DNA from: Planctomycetaceae bacterium
Lineage (GTDB): Bacteria; Planctomycetota; Planctomycetia; Planctomycetales; Planctomycetaceae
Direction of reading: 5' to 3'
Assembly: GCA_947463775.1 (NCBI GenBank)
Contig: CANHVD010000327.1
Coordinates: 1-6,693 of the forward strand
DNA: 6,693 bases
The position numbers and the translations under genes were made by a program. Positions 1 to 5,463 of the stretch are shown one piece after another. The notes below the pieces were generated by a model. That model searched no databases. It was given only the letters and a program-made list of their open reading frames with translations, and was not told where the DNA came from. Every line of letters starts with the position of its first letter. Position 1 is the first letter of the stretch.

Positions 1-860
1 ACTTCATGCACAAGGATGTCGGTGTCTTCACGGATCACATCCAGAAGCAGGTCACGATGGCGGACTTCCCGGTGCATGGTTCTGCGAGGAGCTGGCGTGG
101 TGGTGATTCGCTGTTGAATAATCTTCCAGAGTAAGTCGAGCGAAACCTGCTCCCACGTTTCGTCTGACCATCGTTCGATGTTGCTTCTGCCAAAATTTGA
201 AACAACTTCCTGAACGATACGGGAGATTTCCGGATGATCGGTTGTCGGGCTCGGCTCACCCGGTGATCTCAGGTCACGCATAATCCAGTGCTGAGTCTGT
301 TCCAGCAGACGGTCGCGAACCTCGTGAGTCATCTCAGTCCGAAACCGCCTCAGCGCATCGGATTCAGCAATCGTCCAACGCAGTTCGTTCTGATTGCCCG
401 GCGTGACCGAGTGTTGCAACATGCTCAAACGCAGATCAATCAATCCGACAATTCCACCGATGCGAGCATCAGCCTCCCCGGGATTCTCCTCTCGCAGTAT
501 CTCGCGCAGATCGTCGACCGTAATTCGGCCTCGCGCCATTTTCTGACGATAGCGAGTCTCGGACAGAAATGGCTCGCAACCGTAAATCTGAGAGACCTGT
601 CGCAGGGCTTCGACAAATGGCTGATCTTCCATTCCCTGCAAAGGGTTCAGAAACGCAAACGCGGTAATCGGCCCCTGCAAAGGCAGCAGTTCGGCGATAG
701 CGAGAAGCTGTTCGCGAATACAGACCAACTCAGGCGGAGTCTCATTGACCGGGATATCGGCGGCGGCAACTGTCGACACGGGCTCCCTTTCCGGGAAAGT
801 CGAACTCTGAATTTGTGCAGCGCGCTGCAAATGTCGCAGCCGTGCGGGCAAAGTTTTCAT
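1..860 (-). CDS. dabA: Inorganic carbon transporter subunit DabA (UPF0753/DUF2309), N-terminal part, cut by the left edge
   Basis: DabA is the cytoplasmic, zinc-containing, carbonic-anhydrase-like subunit of the DAB system. With the membrane protein DabB it accumulates bicarbonate inside the cell using an ion gradient. The frame is open from the ATG at 860 to the window edge (286 codons), and an in-frame TGA five codons before the ATG fixes the start region. Family-typical segments are visible: a proline-rich poorly conserved leader (residues 1-45), LLPLQGPITAFAFLNPLQG (58-76), YGCEPFL followed by RYRQKMARGRI (93-113), DALRRFR (168-174) and DILVHE at the cut end. The zinc ligands and catalytic half of the family lie further downstream, outside the window, so activity cannot be judged. 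No Shine-Dalgarno sequence is evident. dabB is usually adjacent but is not seen upstream. The family call rests on remembered motifs, without an alignment. Confidence 0.88.
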   Translation of the reverse strand, partial: MKTLPARLRHLQRAAQIQSSTFPEREPVSTVAAADIPVNETPPELVCIREQLLAIAELLPLQGPITAFAFLNPLQGMEDQPFVEALRQVSQIYGCEPFLSETRYRQKMARGRITVDDLREILREENPGEADARIGGIVGLIDLRLSMLQHSVTPGNQNELRWTIAESDALRRFRTEMTHEVRDRLLEQTQHWIMRDLRSPGEPSPTTDHPEISRIVQEVVSNFGRSNIERWSDETWEQVSLDLLWKIIQQRITTTPAPRRTMHREVRHRDLLLDVIREDTDILVHE

Positions 861-900
861 CAGCAAGGCTCATGCCGTAGTTGTTCAGGCAGAGGCGAGC

Positions 901-906
901 ATTACA
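901..906 (-). promoter_or_regulatory. Possible -10 element for dabA
   Basis: On the minus strand this reads TGTAAT, five of six matches to TATAAT, about 40 bases before the dabA ATG. No good -35 hexamer sits 16-18 bases further upstream (TTCCTG is the best there), so this is only a weak candidate. It suggests that dabA may have its own promoter, which also fits the 162-base gap after the preceding small gene. Confidence 0.25.
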
Positions 907-934
907 TCGCAACAATCAGGATTCAGGAATCGAC

Positions 935-1009
935 TAATCGTTGACGAGCGCAGAGCAGAGCAGAACATGTCAGGAAATTGTCTGGGTTTGGCTTCCGTGA
1001 CAACGATTA
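935..1009. repeat. Nine-base perfect inverted repeat with 57-base spacer, between dabA and the small gene
   Basis: TAATCGTTG at 935-943 is the exact reverse complement of CAACGATTA at 1001-1009. The spacer holds three tandem copies of GCAGA (950-964). The outer arm begins 14 bases after the stop of the small minus-strand gene, so a long-loop hairpin could mark the end of its transcript, though there is no U-run. A repeat of this length over this distance can also arise by chance. Confidence 0.35.
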
Positions 1010-1022
1010 AGCAACAGAAGGT

Positions 1023-1316
1023 TCAGCAAGCTGGGGGCGGTCGACAGCCCTGCGGATCAACGGCCGCGAAGTGGACCTTGTAGCTCCAGTTGAGAGGCAA
1101 ATGGCCGTCTGGCTGGGCGCGGTGCTCAAACAATGCAATGCCGTGAAAGAATAACTCGGGCTCTTCCACTTCCCCTTCGCTGGCGGTCAACAGTTCTTCC
1201 GAACTGGATGTATACCAGGCATGCGCGAAATCTTCCGCAGATTCTGCGCAACGGTGACACAATCCCGGTGGGACGACGAGCACTAGGCCGGTCAGGATTA
1301 TGTAAAGATTCCCCAT
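1023..1316 (-). CDS. Small secreted or membrane-anchored protein with a CxxC pair, unknown function
   Basis: This 97-residue protein belongs to no family I recognise. Residues 4-18 form a hydrophobic stretch (LYIILTGLVLVVPPG) that looks like a signal peptide or membrane anchor, directly followed by CHRC, so Cys20 and Cys23 form a CxxC pair. Two more cysteines, Cys91 and Cys97, lie in the proline-rich tail. The middle (about 36-55) is rich in Ser and Glu. The sequence before Cys20 (PGL) does not make a convincing lipobox. I chose the ATG at 1316; an in-frame TTG at 1334 would add six residues ahead of the hydrophobic segment. The gene lies alone between two intergenic gaps, in the same direction as its neighbours. 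That it is a real gene rests on the signal-like N-terminus, the well placed promoter candidate and the lack of a competing gene; it could still be a chance reading frame. Confidence 0.5.
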   Translation of the reverse strand: MGNLYIILTGLVLVVPPGLCHRCAESAEDFAHAWYTSSSEELLTASEGEVEEPELFFHGIALFEHRAQPDGHLPLNWSYKVHFAAVDPQGCRPPPAC

Positions 1317-1322
1317 AGCTCT

Positions 1323-1350
1323 AGTGTCCCACAATCCCGGCCCCTGTCAA
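1323..1350 (-). promoter_or_regulatory. Candidate promoter for the small secreted-protein gene, possibly giving a leaderless mRNA
   Basis: The minus strand carries a perfect TTGACA (1350-1345), a 16-base spacer and GACACT (1328-1323), which keeps the two most conserved -10 bases (A at position 2, T at position 6). Only six bases separate this -10 from the ATG at 1316, so initiation seven bases downstream would fall on the A of the start codon. The hexamers are read directly; promoter activity and leaderless translation are inferred. Confidence 0.4.
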
Positions 1351-1418
1351 GGTGGATGTGGCAAGGATTACGCCGCCGGTTTTGCTTATAAAACATCCTA
1401 ATTGCCGTAAAAGGAGAC

Positions 1419-1495
1419 AGAACCGAAGAGGAGTGTGTGTGGCTCTGTCATGTTTTCCCGCCGACACTTGGAAGCCGACCGTTCACTTCGGTTCT
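1419..1495. repeat. Ten-base perfect inverted repeat with 57-base spacer
   Basis: AGAACCGAAG at 1419-1428 is exactly complementary to CTTCGGTTCT at 1486-1495, and the right arm runs into five T residues (1495-1499) on the plus strand. An inner alternative hairpin uses GACCG (1478-1482) and CGGTT (1489-1493). Read on the plus strand this resembles an intrinsic terminator with an oversized loop, but no plus-strand gene precedes it. It may be part of a structured RNA; evidence is limited to base complementarity. Confidence 0.35.
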
Positions 1496-1661
1496 TTTTC
1501 GTTCACCGAGGAAACTTTTTGCGCGGACGGATCGAAAGCAAAGAGTATTAGGTCAGATAACTTTCTGGCCCCTGCTTTTTTCCGATGGGCGCACGCGTGG
1601 CCACCGGAGGTCTTTGCACCCTGGGTCACATTGTGTGAAACATGAATCGGGATTTCTGTGC

Positions 1662-1675
1662 GCCGCCGGGGCGGC
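1662..1675 (-). terminator. GC-rich hairpin after the DapA-like gene, weak terminator candidate
   Basis: GCCGC (1662-1666) pairs with GCGGC (1671-1675) around a four-base loop, 28 bases past the stop codon of the minus-strand DapA-like gene. No U-tract follows on that strand, so it is not a classic intrinsic terminator. It might pause polymerase or protect the 3' end of the transcript. Confidence 0.25.
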
Positions 1676-1703
1676 ATTGAAGCCGTGGGTTATCGAACCA
1701 GAT

Positions 1704-2723
1704 CTATCGAAGCCACTCATCAAGATGTTCCGCGACGAATTGGTCATCGTTCAGATGTGGATAGGTTCGATAGACGCGTTCAATCTCCTGAGCCTGTCCG
1801 CGACTTAATCCTTCGTTTTCATCCAGGCACCATATGCCTTGCAGCAAACCCTGTCGACGCAGCACCTCGTGAATACCTGCGATGCAGCCGTGGAAGTTAT
1901 TGGCGGCGTCGAAGAAGGCCGCATTACAGTCGGTCACTTCAACTCCCAATTGCAGAAGTTCGGGCGACGCCGTTTCAGTTTGACAACGCTGCAGCAATTC
2001 GACCGCTGACCTCGTCCAGACAGACCAATGCCCCAACAGTCCTCCGGTGAAGCGGAGTTGTCGCTCTCCCAGTCTCCACGGGGTAATCAGATCGGCCACA
2101 ATGTTGTCGTCGTTGCCTGTGTAAAGTGCGATGTCATCTCGGCCTGATTCCGCGACAGCGCGGATGACATCTAAAGTCTGATAGCGATTGAAGGCCGCGA
2201 TTTTGATGCCCACAACGGCTTCAATCTCAACGAAGCGACGCCAGAAGGAATACGGGAGGACTCGCCCTCCGACAGCCGTCTGCAAATAAAAACCGACGAT
2301 TGGTATGACACTGCCAACCGACTTCACATGCAGGATCAACTCATCTTCAGTCGCCTGAGGCAACGCGGCGAGGCTGAGCAGACCGCAATGATATCCCAGC
2401 CGCGAAAGTGTCTCAGCTTCCTGCACGGCCTGAGTGGTCTTCCCACAGATTCCACCAATGCGCACGACAGGATTGATCGCTCGGTCCATCTCTTCAGCGG
2501 CCAGCACCAGCACGTCTTCGAACAAGCCGAACCGAGGATCCCGAATCGCAAACTGCGTTGTGTGAACTCCGACAGCCAGTCCGCCAACTCCGGCCGCCAA
2601 ATAGTACCTCGACAAGGCCCGCTGATATCGTTCATCCAAACGACGATTCTCCGTCACCGCCAACGGATGCGCGGGGATGACTAAACCTTTTTGTAACGCG
2701 TGACGAAAATCAAAATTTGCCAT
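1704..2723 (-). CDS. Dihydrodipicolinate synthase (DapA) superfamily lyase/aldolase, substrate unknown
   Basis: This 339-residue cytosolic protein is a class I, Schiff-base-forming TIM-barrel enzyme of the DapA/N-acetylneuraminate lyase superfamily. Numbered from the ATG at 2723, the Schiff-base lysine is Lys174 in VVGIKIAAFNRYQ, and Tyr146 in IVGFYLQT sits where the family has its catalytic tyrosine. The usual GGTTGE loop is replaced by GGLAVGVHTTQF (from about residue 47), so the threonine pair used by true DapA is absent and lysine biosynthesis is unlikely. At 339 residues it is longer than the roughly 290-300 of DapA, with an extended C-terminus. An in-frame TTG at 2735 is a possible earlier start, but the ATG is preferred. 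It overlaps the end of the epimerase gene by 14 bases, which suggests translational coupling and a shared pathway, perhaps of sugar acids or 2-keto acids. The superfamily call is firm; the substrate is not. Confidence 0.88.
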   Translation of the reverse strand: MANFDFRHALQKGLVIPAHPLAVTENRRLDERYQRALSRYYLAAGVGGLAVGVHTTQFAIRDPRFGLFEDVLVLAAEEMDRAINPVVRIGGICGKTTQAVQEAETLSRLGYHCGLLSLAALPQATEDELILHVKSVGSVIPIVGFYLQTAVGGRVLPYSFWRRFVEIEAVVGIKIAAFNRYQTLDVIRAVAESGRDDIALYTGNDDNIVADLITPWRLGERQLRFTGGLLGHWSVWTRSAVELLQRCQTETASPELLQLGVEVTDCNAAFFDAANNFHGCIAGIHEVLRRQGLLQGIWCLDENEGLSRGQAQEIERVYRTYPHLNDDQFVAEHLDEWLR

Positions 2724-3714
2724 CGTGAGACTCAAAATGAGTTGGTTTGCCGAGCGATACGCCGCCGTTTCTGACCCAGTCTGCGGTGGCGGTAATCATC
2801 TCTTCCAGCGAAACGGTAACATCCCCCAGCAGCTCAAAAGATTGACTGGCGTTGTTGAGCCATGCAAGTTCGGCTTCCTGGCCTGTGATGATCGGAGTTC
2901 TTGCAAGCAGGCGACCAAATTGCTCCGCCAGCCAGCGAACAGAGATACATTCGCGGCCCGTCACATTCAGTATCTTTGGTGGATACTGTGCAAGAGCCAG
3001 GCTCTCCAGTGCTCGCGCATTGGCATCGCCCTGCCAGATCACGTTGACATGCCCCATCGTGACATCGACCGGTTTGCCCTGCCAGACTTTTGACGCAACA
3101 TCGTAGAGCACTCCGTATCGCAGATCGATGGCATAGTTCAGGCGAAACATCAAATTCGGAGTCCCGCAGGATTTGGCAAAGTGCGTGAAGACTCTTTCGC
3201 GTGCGATACATGAATAAGCATACTCGCCCGGCGGTGCCAACACATCGTCTTCCTTCGATCCGCCACTGGCAGTGGACGTCAATGCGTAAACGCAGCCCGT
3301 GGAGAACACGACGGTGCGTGCCCCTGAATAACGTTCAGCGACGATCGCCGGAAGCACGCTGTTCATCATCCATGTCAATTCCGGCGCATCGCTGGTCCCG
3401 AACTTGTGCCCCGCCATATAGACCACATTGGCCGCATCCGGTAAGTTTGCGACGGCCTCACGATTCAGCAGATCGCAGGAGATCGTCTGCACGCCGTGGG
3501 CTTCAAGGTCTACGCGGGCACTGCTGGACGAGTACCTCGAAACCGCAAACACCCTGCGATCGGCCGGTAACGCTCGTCGTGCCATCCGCGCCAGCGTTGG
3601 CCCCATTTTTCCTCCAGCGCCCAATACGATCAGATCGCCATCAAGCTTCCGCAGAGCCTCAATCGTCCGATCCGTTGGCCGGCTCAGCCATTCATCCAGC
3701 TCTAAAGGGGACAT
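2710..3714 (-). CDS. NAD(P)-dependent epimerase/dehydratase-like extended SDR with atypical active site
   Basis: This 334-residue cytosolic protein has the Rossmann nucleotide-binding start of extended short-chain dehydrogenases: LIVLGAGGKMGPTLARMA (28-45), a GxGGxxG-type dinucleotide loop, then VVYMAG (97-102) and the STGCVY strand with Ser138/Thr139 in the catalytic serine/threonine position. The segment that should read YxxxK is Y165-A-Y-S-C169, followed by IARERVF, so the catalytic lysine is replaced by cysteine. Shifting to Tyr167 does not restore it (Ala171). The C-terminal half (about 186-317) keeps the substrate-domain pattern, including RLNYAID and ILNVTG. The ATG at 3714 follows a weak purine-rich GGAAAAG. 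It is the first clear gene of a two-gene unit with the DapA-like lyase. It may be a diverged epimerase, a reductase or a sugar dehydratase; reaction and substrate are unknown. Confidence 0.85.
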   Translation of the reverse strand: MSPLELDEWLSRPTDRTIEALRKLDGDLIVLGAGGKMGPTLARMARRALPADRRVFAVSRYSSSSARVDLEAHGVQTISCDLLNREAVANLPDAANVVYMAGHKFGTSDAPELTWMMNSVLPAIVAERYSGARTVVFSTGCVYALTSTASGGSKEDDVLAPPGEYAYSCIARERVFTHFAKSCGTPNLMFRLNYAIDLRYGVLYDVASKVWQGKPVDVTMGHVNVIWQGDANARALESLALAQYPPKILNVTGRECISVRWLAEQFGRLLARTPIITGQEAELAWLNNASQSFELLGDVTVSLEEMITATADWVRNGGVSLGKPTHFESHDGKF

Positions 3715-3729
3715 TCTACTTTTCCAATC

Positions 3730-3990
3730 TCAATCAGCGGCAGGTAGGCCCTGGGTGGAGCGAATGCTGAATCTTCTTCCTGGTGACAGAAAACCAATTG
3801 GTTCAAATGTTAGCAGGAACGGCCCAAAACGCTCCCACTCGTCATTGTCACACCCAAAGAGATTTCGCGTGAGACTTGTGGTCGTACGGACTGAATCGTA
3901 TGGCGTACGGATCCCAAACAAATACGCAGTGAAGAACTTCGCGTCAATCCGCTGGATGTTACACTCCTGAGCCAGGCGTCGCGGACGCAT
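3730..3990 (-). CDS. Possible small hypothetical protein ahead of the epimerase gene (low confidence)
   Basis: An 86-residue frame starts at the ATG at 3990 and stops 15 bases before the epimerase ATG, a spacing usual within an operon. The frame stays open upstream to 4251 without a good start, reaching into the opposite-strand tupB. The stretch RIDAKFFTAYLFGIRT and the following aromatic-rich part (WERFGPFLL) look more protein-like than most chance frames. Against it: no recognisable family, no Shine-Dalgarno sequence, third codon positions without clear preference, and overlap with promoter-like and repeat signals. It could be a real small gene, a remnant of a larger one, or chance. Confidence 0.25.
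   Translation of the reverse strand: MRPRRLAQECNIQRIDAKFFTAYLFGIRTPYDSVRTTTSLTRNLFGCDNDEWERFGPFLLTFEPIGFLSPGRRFSIRSTQGLPAAD
3883..3910. repeat. Phased 7-base repeats, possible operator
   Basis: CGTACGG occurs at 3883-3889 and 3904-3910, with the one-mismatch copy CGTATGG at 3897-3903, so the three copies keep a strict 7-base register with one slot (ACTGAAT) unoccupied. The two perfect copies are 21 bases apart, close to two helical turns. They lie directly past the candidate leftward -10 element, where a repressor could block transcription. The repeats are seen directly; the role is inferred. Confidence 0.35.
3919..3947 (-). promoter_or_regulatory. Candidate promoter for the epimerase/lyase operon
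   Basis: The minus strand reads TTGACG (3947-3942), 17 bases, then TATTTG (3924-3919). The -35 matches five of six consensus bases and the -10 only three. Transcription would start near 3912 and give a leader of about 200 bases before the epimerase ATG. It is not compatible with the possible small gene starting at 3990 being first in this transcript. Confidence 0.3.
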
Positions 3991-4016
3991 GTGCGCGGAA
4001 GTGCGAGAAAACAGGT

Positions 4017-4044
4017 TTGAATCGTGATTGTCATGCCTTCTAAT
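4017..4044 (+). promoter_or_regulatory. Candidate promoter for the tupBCA operon
   Basis: TTGAAT (4017-4022), a 16-base spacer and TCTAAT (4039-4044) match the sigma-70 consensus at four and five of six positions. The start would fall near 4051, giving a leader of roughly 34 bases before the tupB ATG. No other plausible promoter lies close to tupB. Confidence 0.45.
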
Positions 4045-4052
4045 GGCGACGA

Positions 4053-4068
4053 CGAACGTTACCGTTCG
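4053..4068. promoter_or_regulatory. Palindrome at the presumed tup transcription start, possible operator or leader hairpin
   Basis: CGAACG (4053-4058), TTAC, then CGTTCG (4063-4068) is a perfect six-base inverted repeat. It begins about nine bases after the candidate -10 and ends 16 bases before the tupB ATG. In DNA it could be the site of a tungstate- or molybdate-responsive repressor; in RNA it would make a hairpin just before the start codon, a region with only a weak Shine-Dalgarno (GAAAG). Function is inferred from position. Confidence 0.45.
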
Positions 4069-4084
4069 ATGGTGTTGAAAGTTT

Positions 4085-4738
4085 ATGGAATCCGTTCTCC
4101 ACGAAATTCTGCCGATCGTCATTCTGTCGTTAGCGGTTTCGCTGACGGCGGTGCTGATTAGCTGTGTTCTCGGCATGCCGTTAGGCGTTTGCCTGGCACT
4201 TAGCCGGATGCGGGGGCGATCAATAATCAAGGCACTGGCATTTTCAGGCATGGCAATGCCGCCGGTGGTTGTTGGTCTGCTGCTCTATTTACTGCTTTCT
4301 CGGTCCGGTTGGCTTGGTGAATGGCAGTGGTTGTTTACCACGCGTGCCATGATTCTGGCTCAAGTGATTCTTGATCTGCCGTTTGTGATAGGAATAACTT
4401 TAACAGCTGTTGAAGCCGTGCCGGAAGAACTGCAATTTCAATTGCAAAGCCTGGGAGCAACTCCGTGGCAGTTACGATGGACTCTATTGGGTGAATCACG
4501 GAATGGATTGATGCTGGCCGCGATGACAGCATTGGGACGCGGCCTGTCGGAGGTCGGAGCGGTCCTGATGGTAGGAGGAAACATTGAAGGGCATACGCGA
4601 GTGCTCACCACAGCCATTCTGCTGGAAACCGGACGTGGGCGATTCGCGATTGCTTTGTCACTGGGTGCGATCCTGTTAACTCTGGCATTGGCGATTAATC
4701 TGGCGTTCATAAAGCTCCGAAGACAGACCTCACGATGA
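4085..4738 (+). CDS. tupB: Tungstate ABC transporter permease TupB
   Basis: TupB is the inner-membrane channel of the high-affinity tungstate importer and works as a dimer. The 217-residue protein has about five hydrophobic segments (roughly 8-38, 50-72, 86-110, 146-164 and 187-209). It shows strong TupB hallmarks: AMPPVVVGLLLYLLLSRSG (57-75), then the EAA-like coupling loop with SLGATPWQLRWTLL (122-135), and GRGLSEVGAVLMVGGNIEG (151-169) followed by TRVLTTAILLET. The coupling loop contacts the ATPase TupC. The ATG at 4085 starts just before the first hydrophobic segment and gives the usual family length. Its last four bases overlap the tupC start (ATGA). It resembles molybdate permease ModB only distantly; the SEVGAVLMVGGNI segment and the TupA-like neighbour favour tungstate. 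Specificity is inferred from these and not measured. Confidence 0.92.
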   Translation: MESVLHEILPIVILSLAVSLTAVLISCVLGMPLGVCLALSRMRGRSIIKALAFSGMAMPPVVVGLLLYLLLSRSGWLGEWQWLFTTRAMILAQVILDLPFVIGITLTAVEAVPEELQFQLQSLGATPWQLRWTLLGESRNGLMLAAMTALGRGLSEVGAVLMVGGNIEGHTRVLTTAILLETGRGRFAIALSLGAILLTLALAINLAFIKLRRQTSR

Positions 4739-5463
4739 CTAGTAGACCGCTGTATCATCTGTTAGATGTCTGTTTCGAACTGAGCCCGGACTTCGCATTG
4801 AGAATCGATGACTGGCAACATTCGGCGGGGCAGACACTTTGTCTTGTTGGGCCTACCGGTGCCGGCAAAACAACGTTTCTGAAAGTTTTGACCGGCCTGA
4901 TTTCACTTCAGACTGGTTCAATTGAGTTTGATGGACATGGCTGGTCCCAGGGAGTTGCATCGATAGATGATTCTCGACGGATTGCACTGGTGCCCCAGCG
5001 GCCCTTGCTGTTGTCACGCAGCGTTCGGGCCAACGTTGAATACGGGTTGCAACTGCGAGGATTCAGGGCGGATGACTGGATTAACGAACTATTACATCGA
5101 CTGGGACTTGAGAAACTAGCTGCAAAGTCTGCGCAGACGCTCTCCGGTGGCCAGACACAATTGGTTGCGATCGCTCGAGCCCTCGCACTGCGACCGACGG
5201 TGCTTTTGCTGGACGAGCCGACGGCCAATCTGGATCCTGCTTCTGTGGGATTGGTTGAGCAGGTTCTGGAAGAAATGCGACAACGTCATCGAACGACTTT
5301 AATCTGGGCGACTCATAACATGTTTCAGGCCCGACGTGTGGCGGACCGCGTGGCTCTGCTTCTTGCGGGGCGGATTGTGGAGATCTCCGCACGAGATGAT
5401 TTTTTTCATCGGCCGGTTGATCCTCGGACTCAGGATTTTGTGAACGGAAGAATGGTGTATTGA
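4735..5463 (+). CDS. tupC: Tungstate ABC transporter ATP-binding protein TupC
   Basis: TupC hydrolyses ATP on the cytoplasmic face to drive tungstate import through TupB. The 242-residue protein has a full set of ABC motifs in order: Walker A GPTGAGKT (39-46), Q-loop Gln88 in LVPQRP, signature LSGGQ (136-140), Walker B VLLLDE (156-161), D-loop NLDP (165-168) and the switch His194 in WATHN. It is a single nucleotide-binding domain without the C-terminal molybdate/TOBE domain of ModC, as in the TupC type. Its ATG overlaps the tupB stop by four bases, and its TGA shares one base with the ATG of tupA, so the three proteins are probably made by coupled translation. No key residue is missing. The ABC ATPase call is certain; the tungstate assignment comes from its neighbours. 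Confidence 0.92.
   Translation: MTSRPLYHLLDVCFELSPDFALRIDDWQHSAGQTLCLVGPTGAGKTTFLKVLTGLISLQTGSIEFDGHGWSQGVASIDDSRRIALVPQRPLLLSRSVRANVEYGLQLRGFRADDWINELLHRLGLEKLAAKSAQTLSGGQTQLVAIARALALRPTVLLLDEPTANLDPASVGLVEQVLEEMRQRHRTTLIWATHNMFQARRVADRVALLLAGRIVEISARDDFFHRPVDPRTQDFVNGRMVY

Larger units (their letters stand above)
1317..1703. other. Intergenic region of 387 bases without a convincing gene
   Basis: This gap lies between the stop of the DapA-like gene and the small secreted-protein gene, both on the minus strand. Its open frames on either strand have no family resemblance and arginine- or serine-rich composition typical of chance frames. It contains the candidate promoter at 1323-1350, a ten-base inverted repeat at 1419-1495 and a GC-rich hairpin at 1662-1675. 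The gap is long for such a compact stretch, so a small RNA or a degraded gene is possible, but nothing identifies one. Confidence 0.6.
3715..4084. other. Divergent intergenic region of 370 bases between the epimerase and tup operons
   Basis: The region separates leftward and rightward operons and should carry both promoters. It holds the candidate leftward promoter (3919-3947) with 7-base phased repeats just beyond it, a short hairpin (GCGTC/GACGC, 3976-3988), and the candidate rightward promoter (4017-4044) with a palindrome next to it. A possible small minus-strand gene at 3730-3990 is listed separately; if real, it would push the leftward promoter further upstream. Confidence 0.6.

Noticed and set aside
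288..944. Long plus-strand open frame of 218 codons opposite dabA
   Set aside because: It is antisense to the well supported dabA frame, has no family features and is rich in Arg, Ser and Gln as expected of an opposite-strand shadow.
1686..1700. tRNA T-loop-like sequence (GGTTATCGAACC)
   Set aside because: No cloverleaf with acceptor, anticodon and D arms can be built around it.
1352..2050. Plus-strand frames across the intergenic gap and the lyase C-terminus
   Set aside because: They have no recognisable motifs or credible start context, and the part beyond 1704 is antisense to the lyase gene.
1704..2723. Annotation as dapA of lysine biosynthesis
   Set aside because: The threonine pair of the GGTTGE loop is absent, the protein is longer than DapA, and the neighbours are not lysine genes.
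3201..3970. Two overlapping plus-strand frames (3201-3770 and 3428-3970) that could have been a gene upstream of tupB
   Set aside because: Most of their length is antisense to the epimerase, both are Arg/Ser/Pro-rich, and neither resembles a known family.
3976..3988. Short hairpin GCGTC-GCG-GACGC as a terminator or riboswitch piece
   Set aside because: It has five base pairs, no U-run and no further conserved structure; it does not match a molybdenum-cofactor riboswitch that I can recognise.
4053..4068. Resemblance of the tup palindrome to a LexA (SOS) box
   Set aside because: The Gram-positive-type LexA box has four bases between CGAAC and GTTCG; here there are six, and tungstate uptake is not an expected SOS function.
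3730..4251. Full 173-codon minus-strand frame running into tupB
   Set aside because: Its first third is antisense to the start of tupB and looks random. Only the part from 3990 down is kept, as a low-confidence gene.
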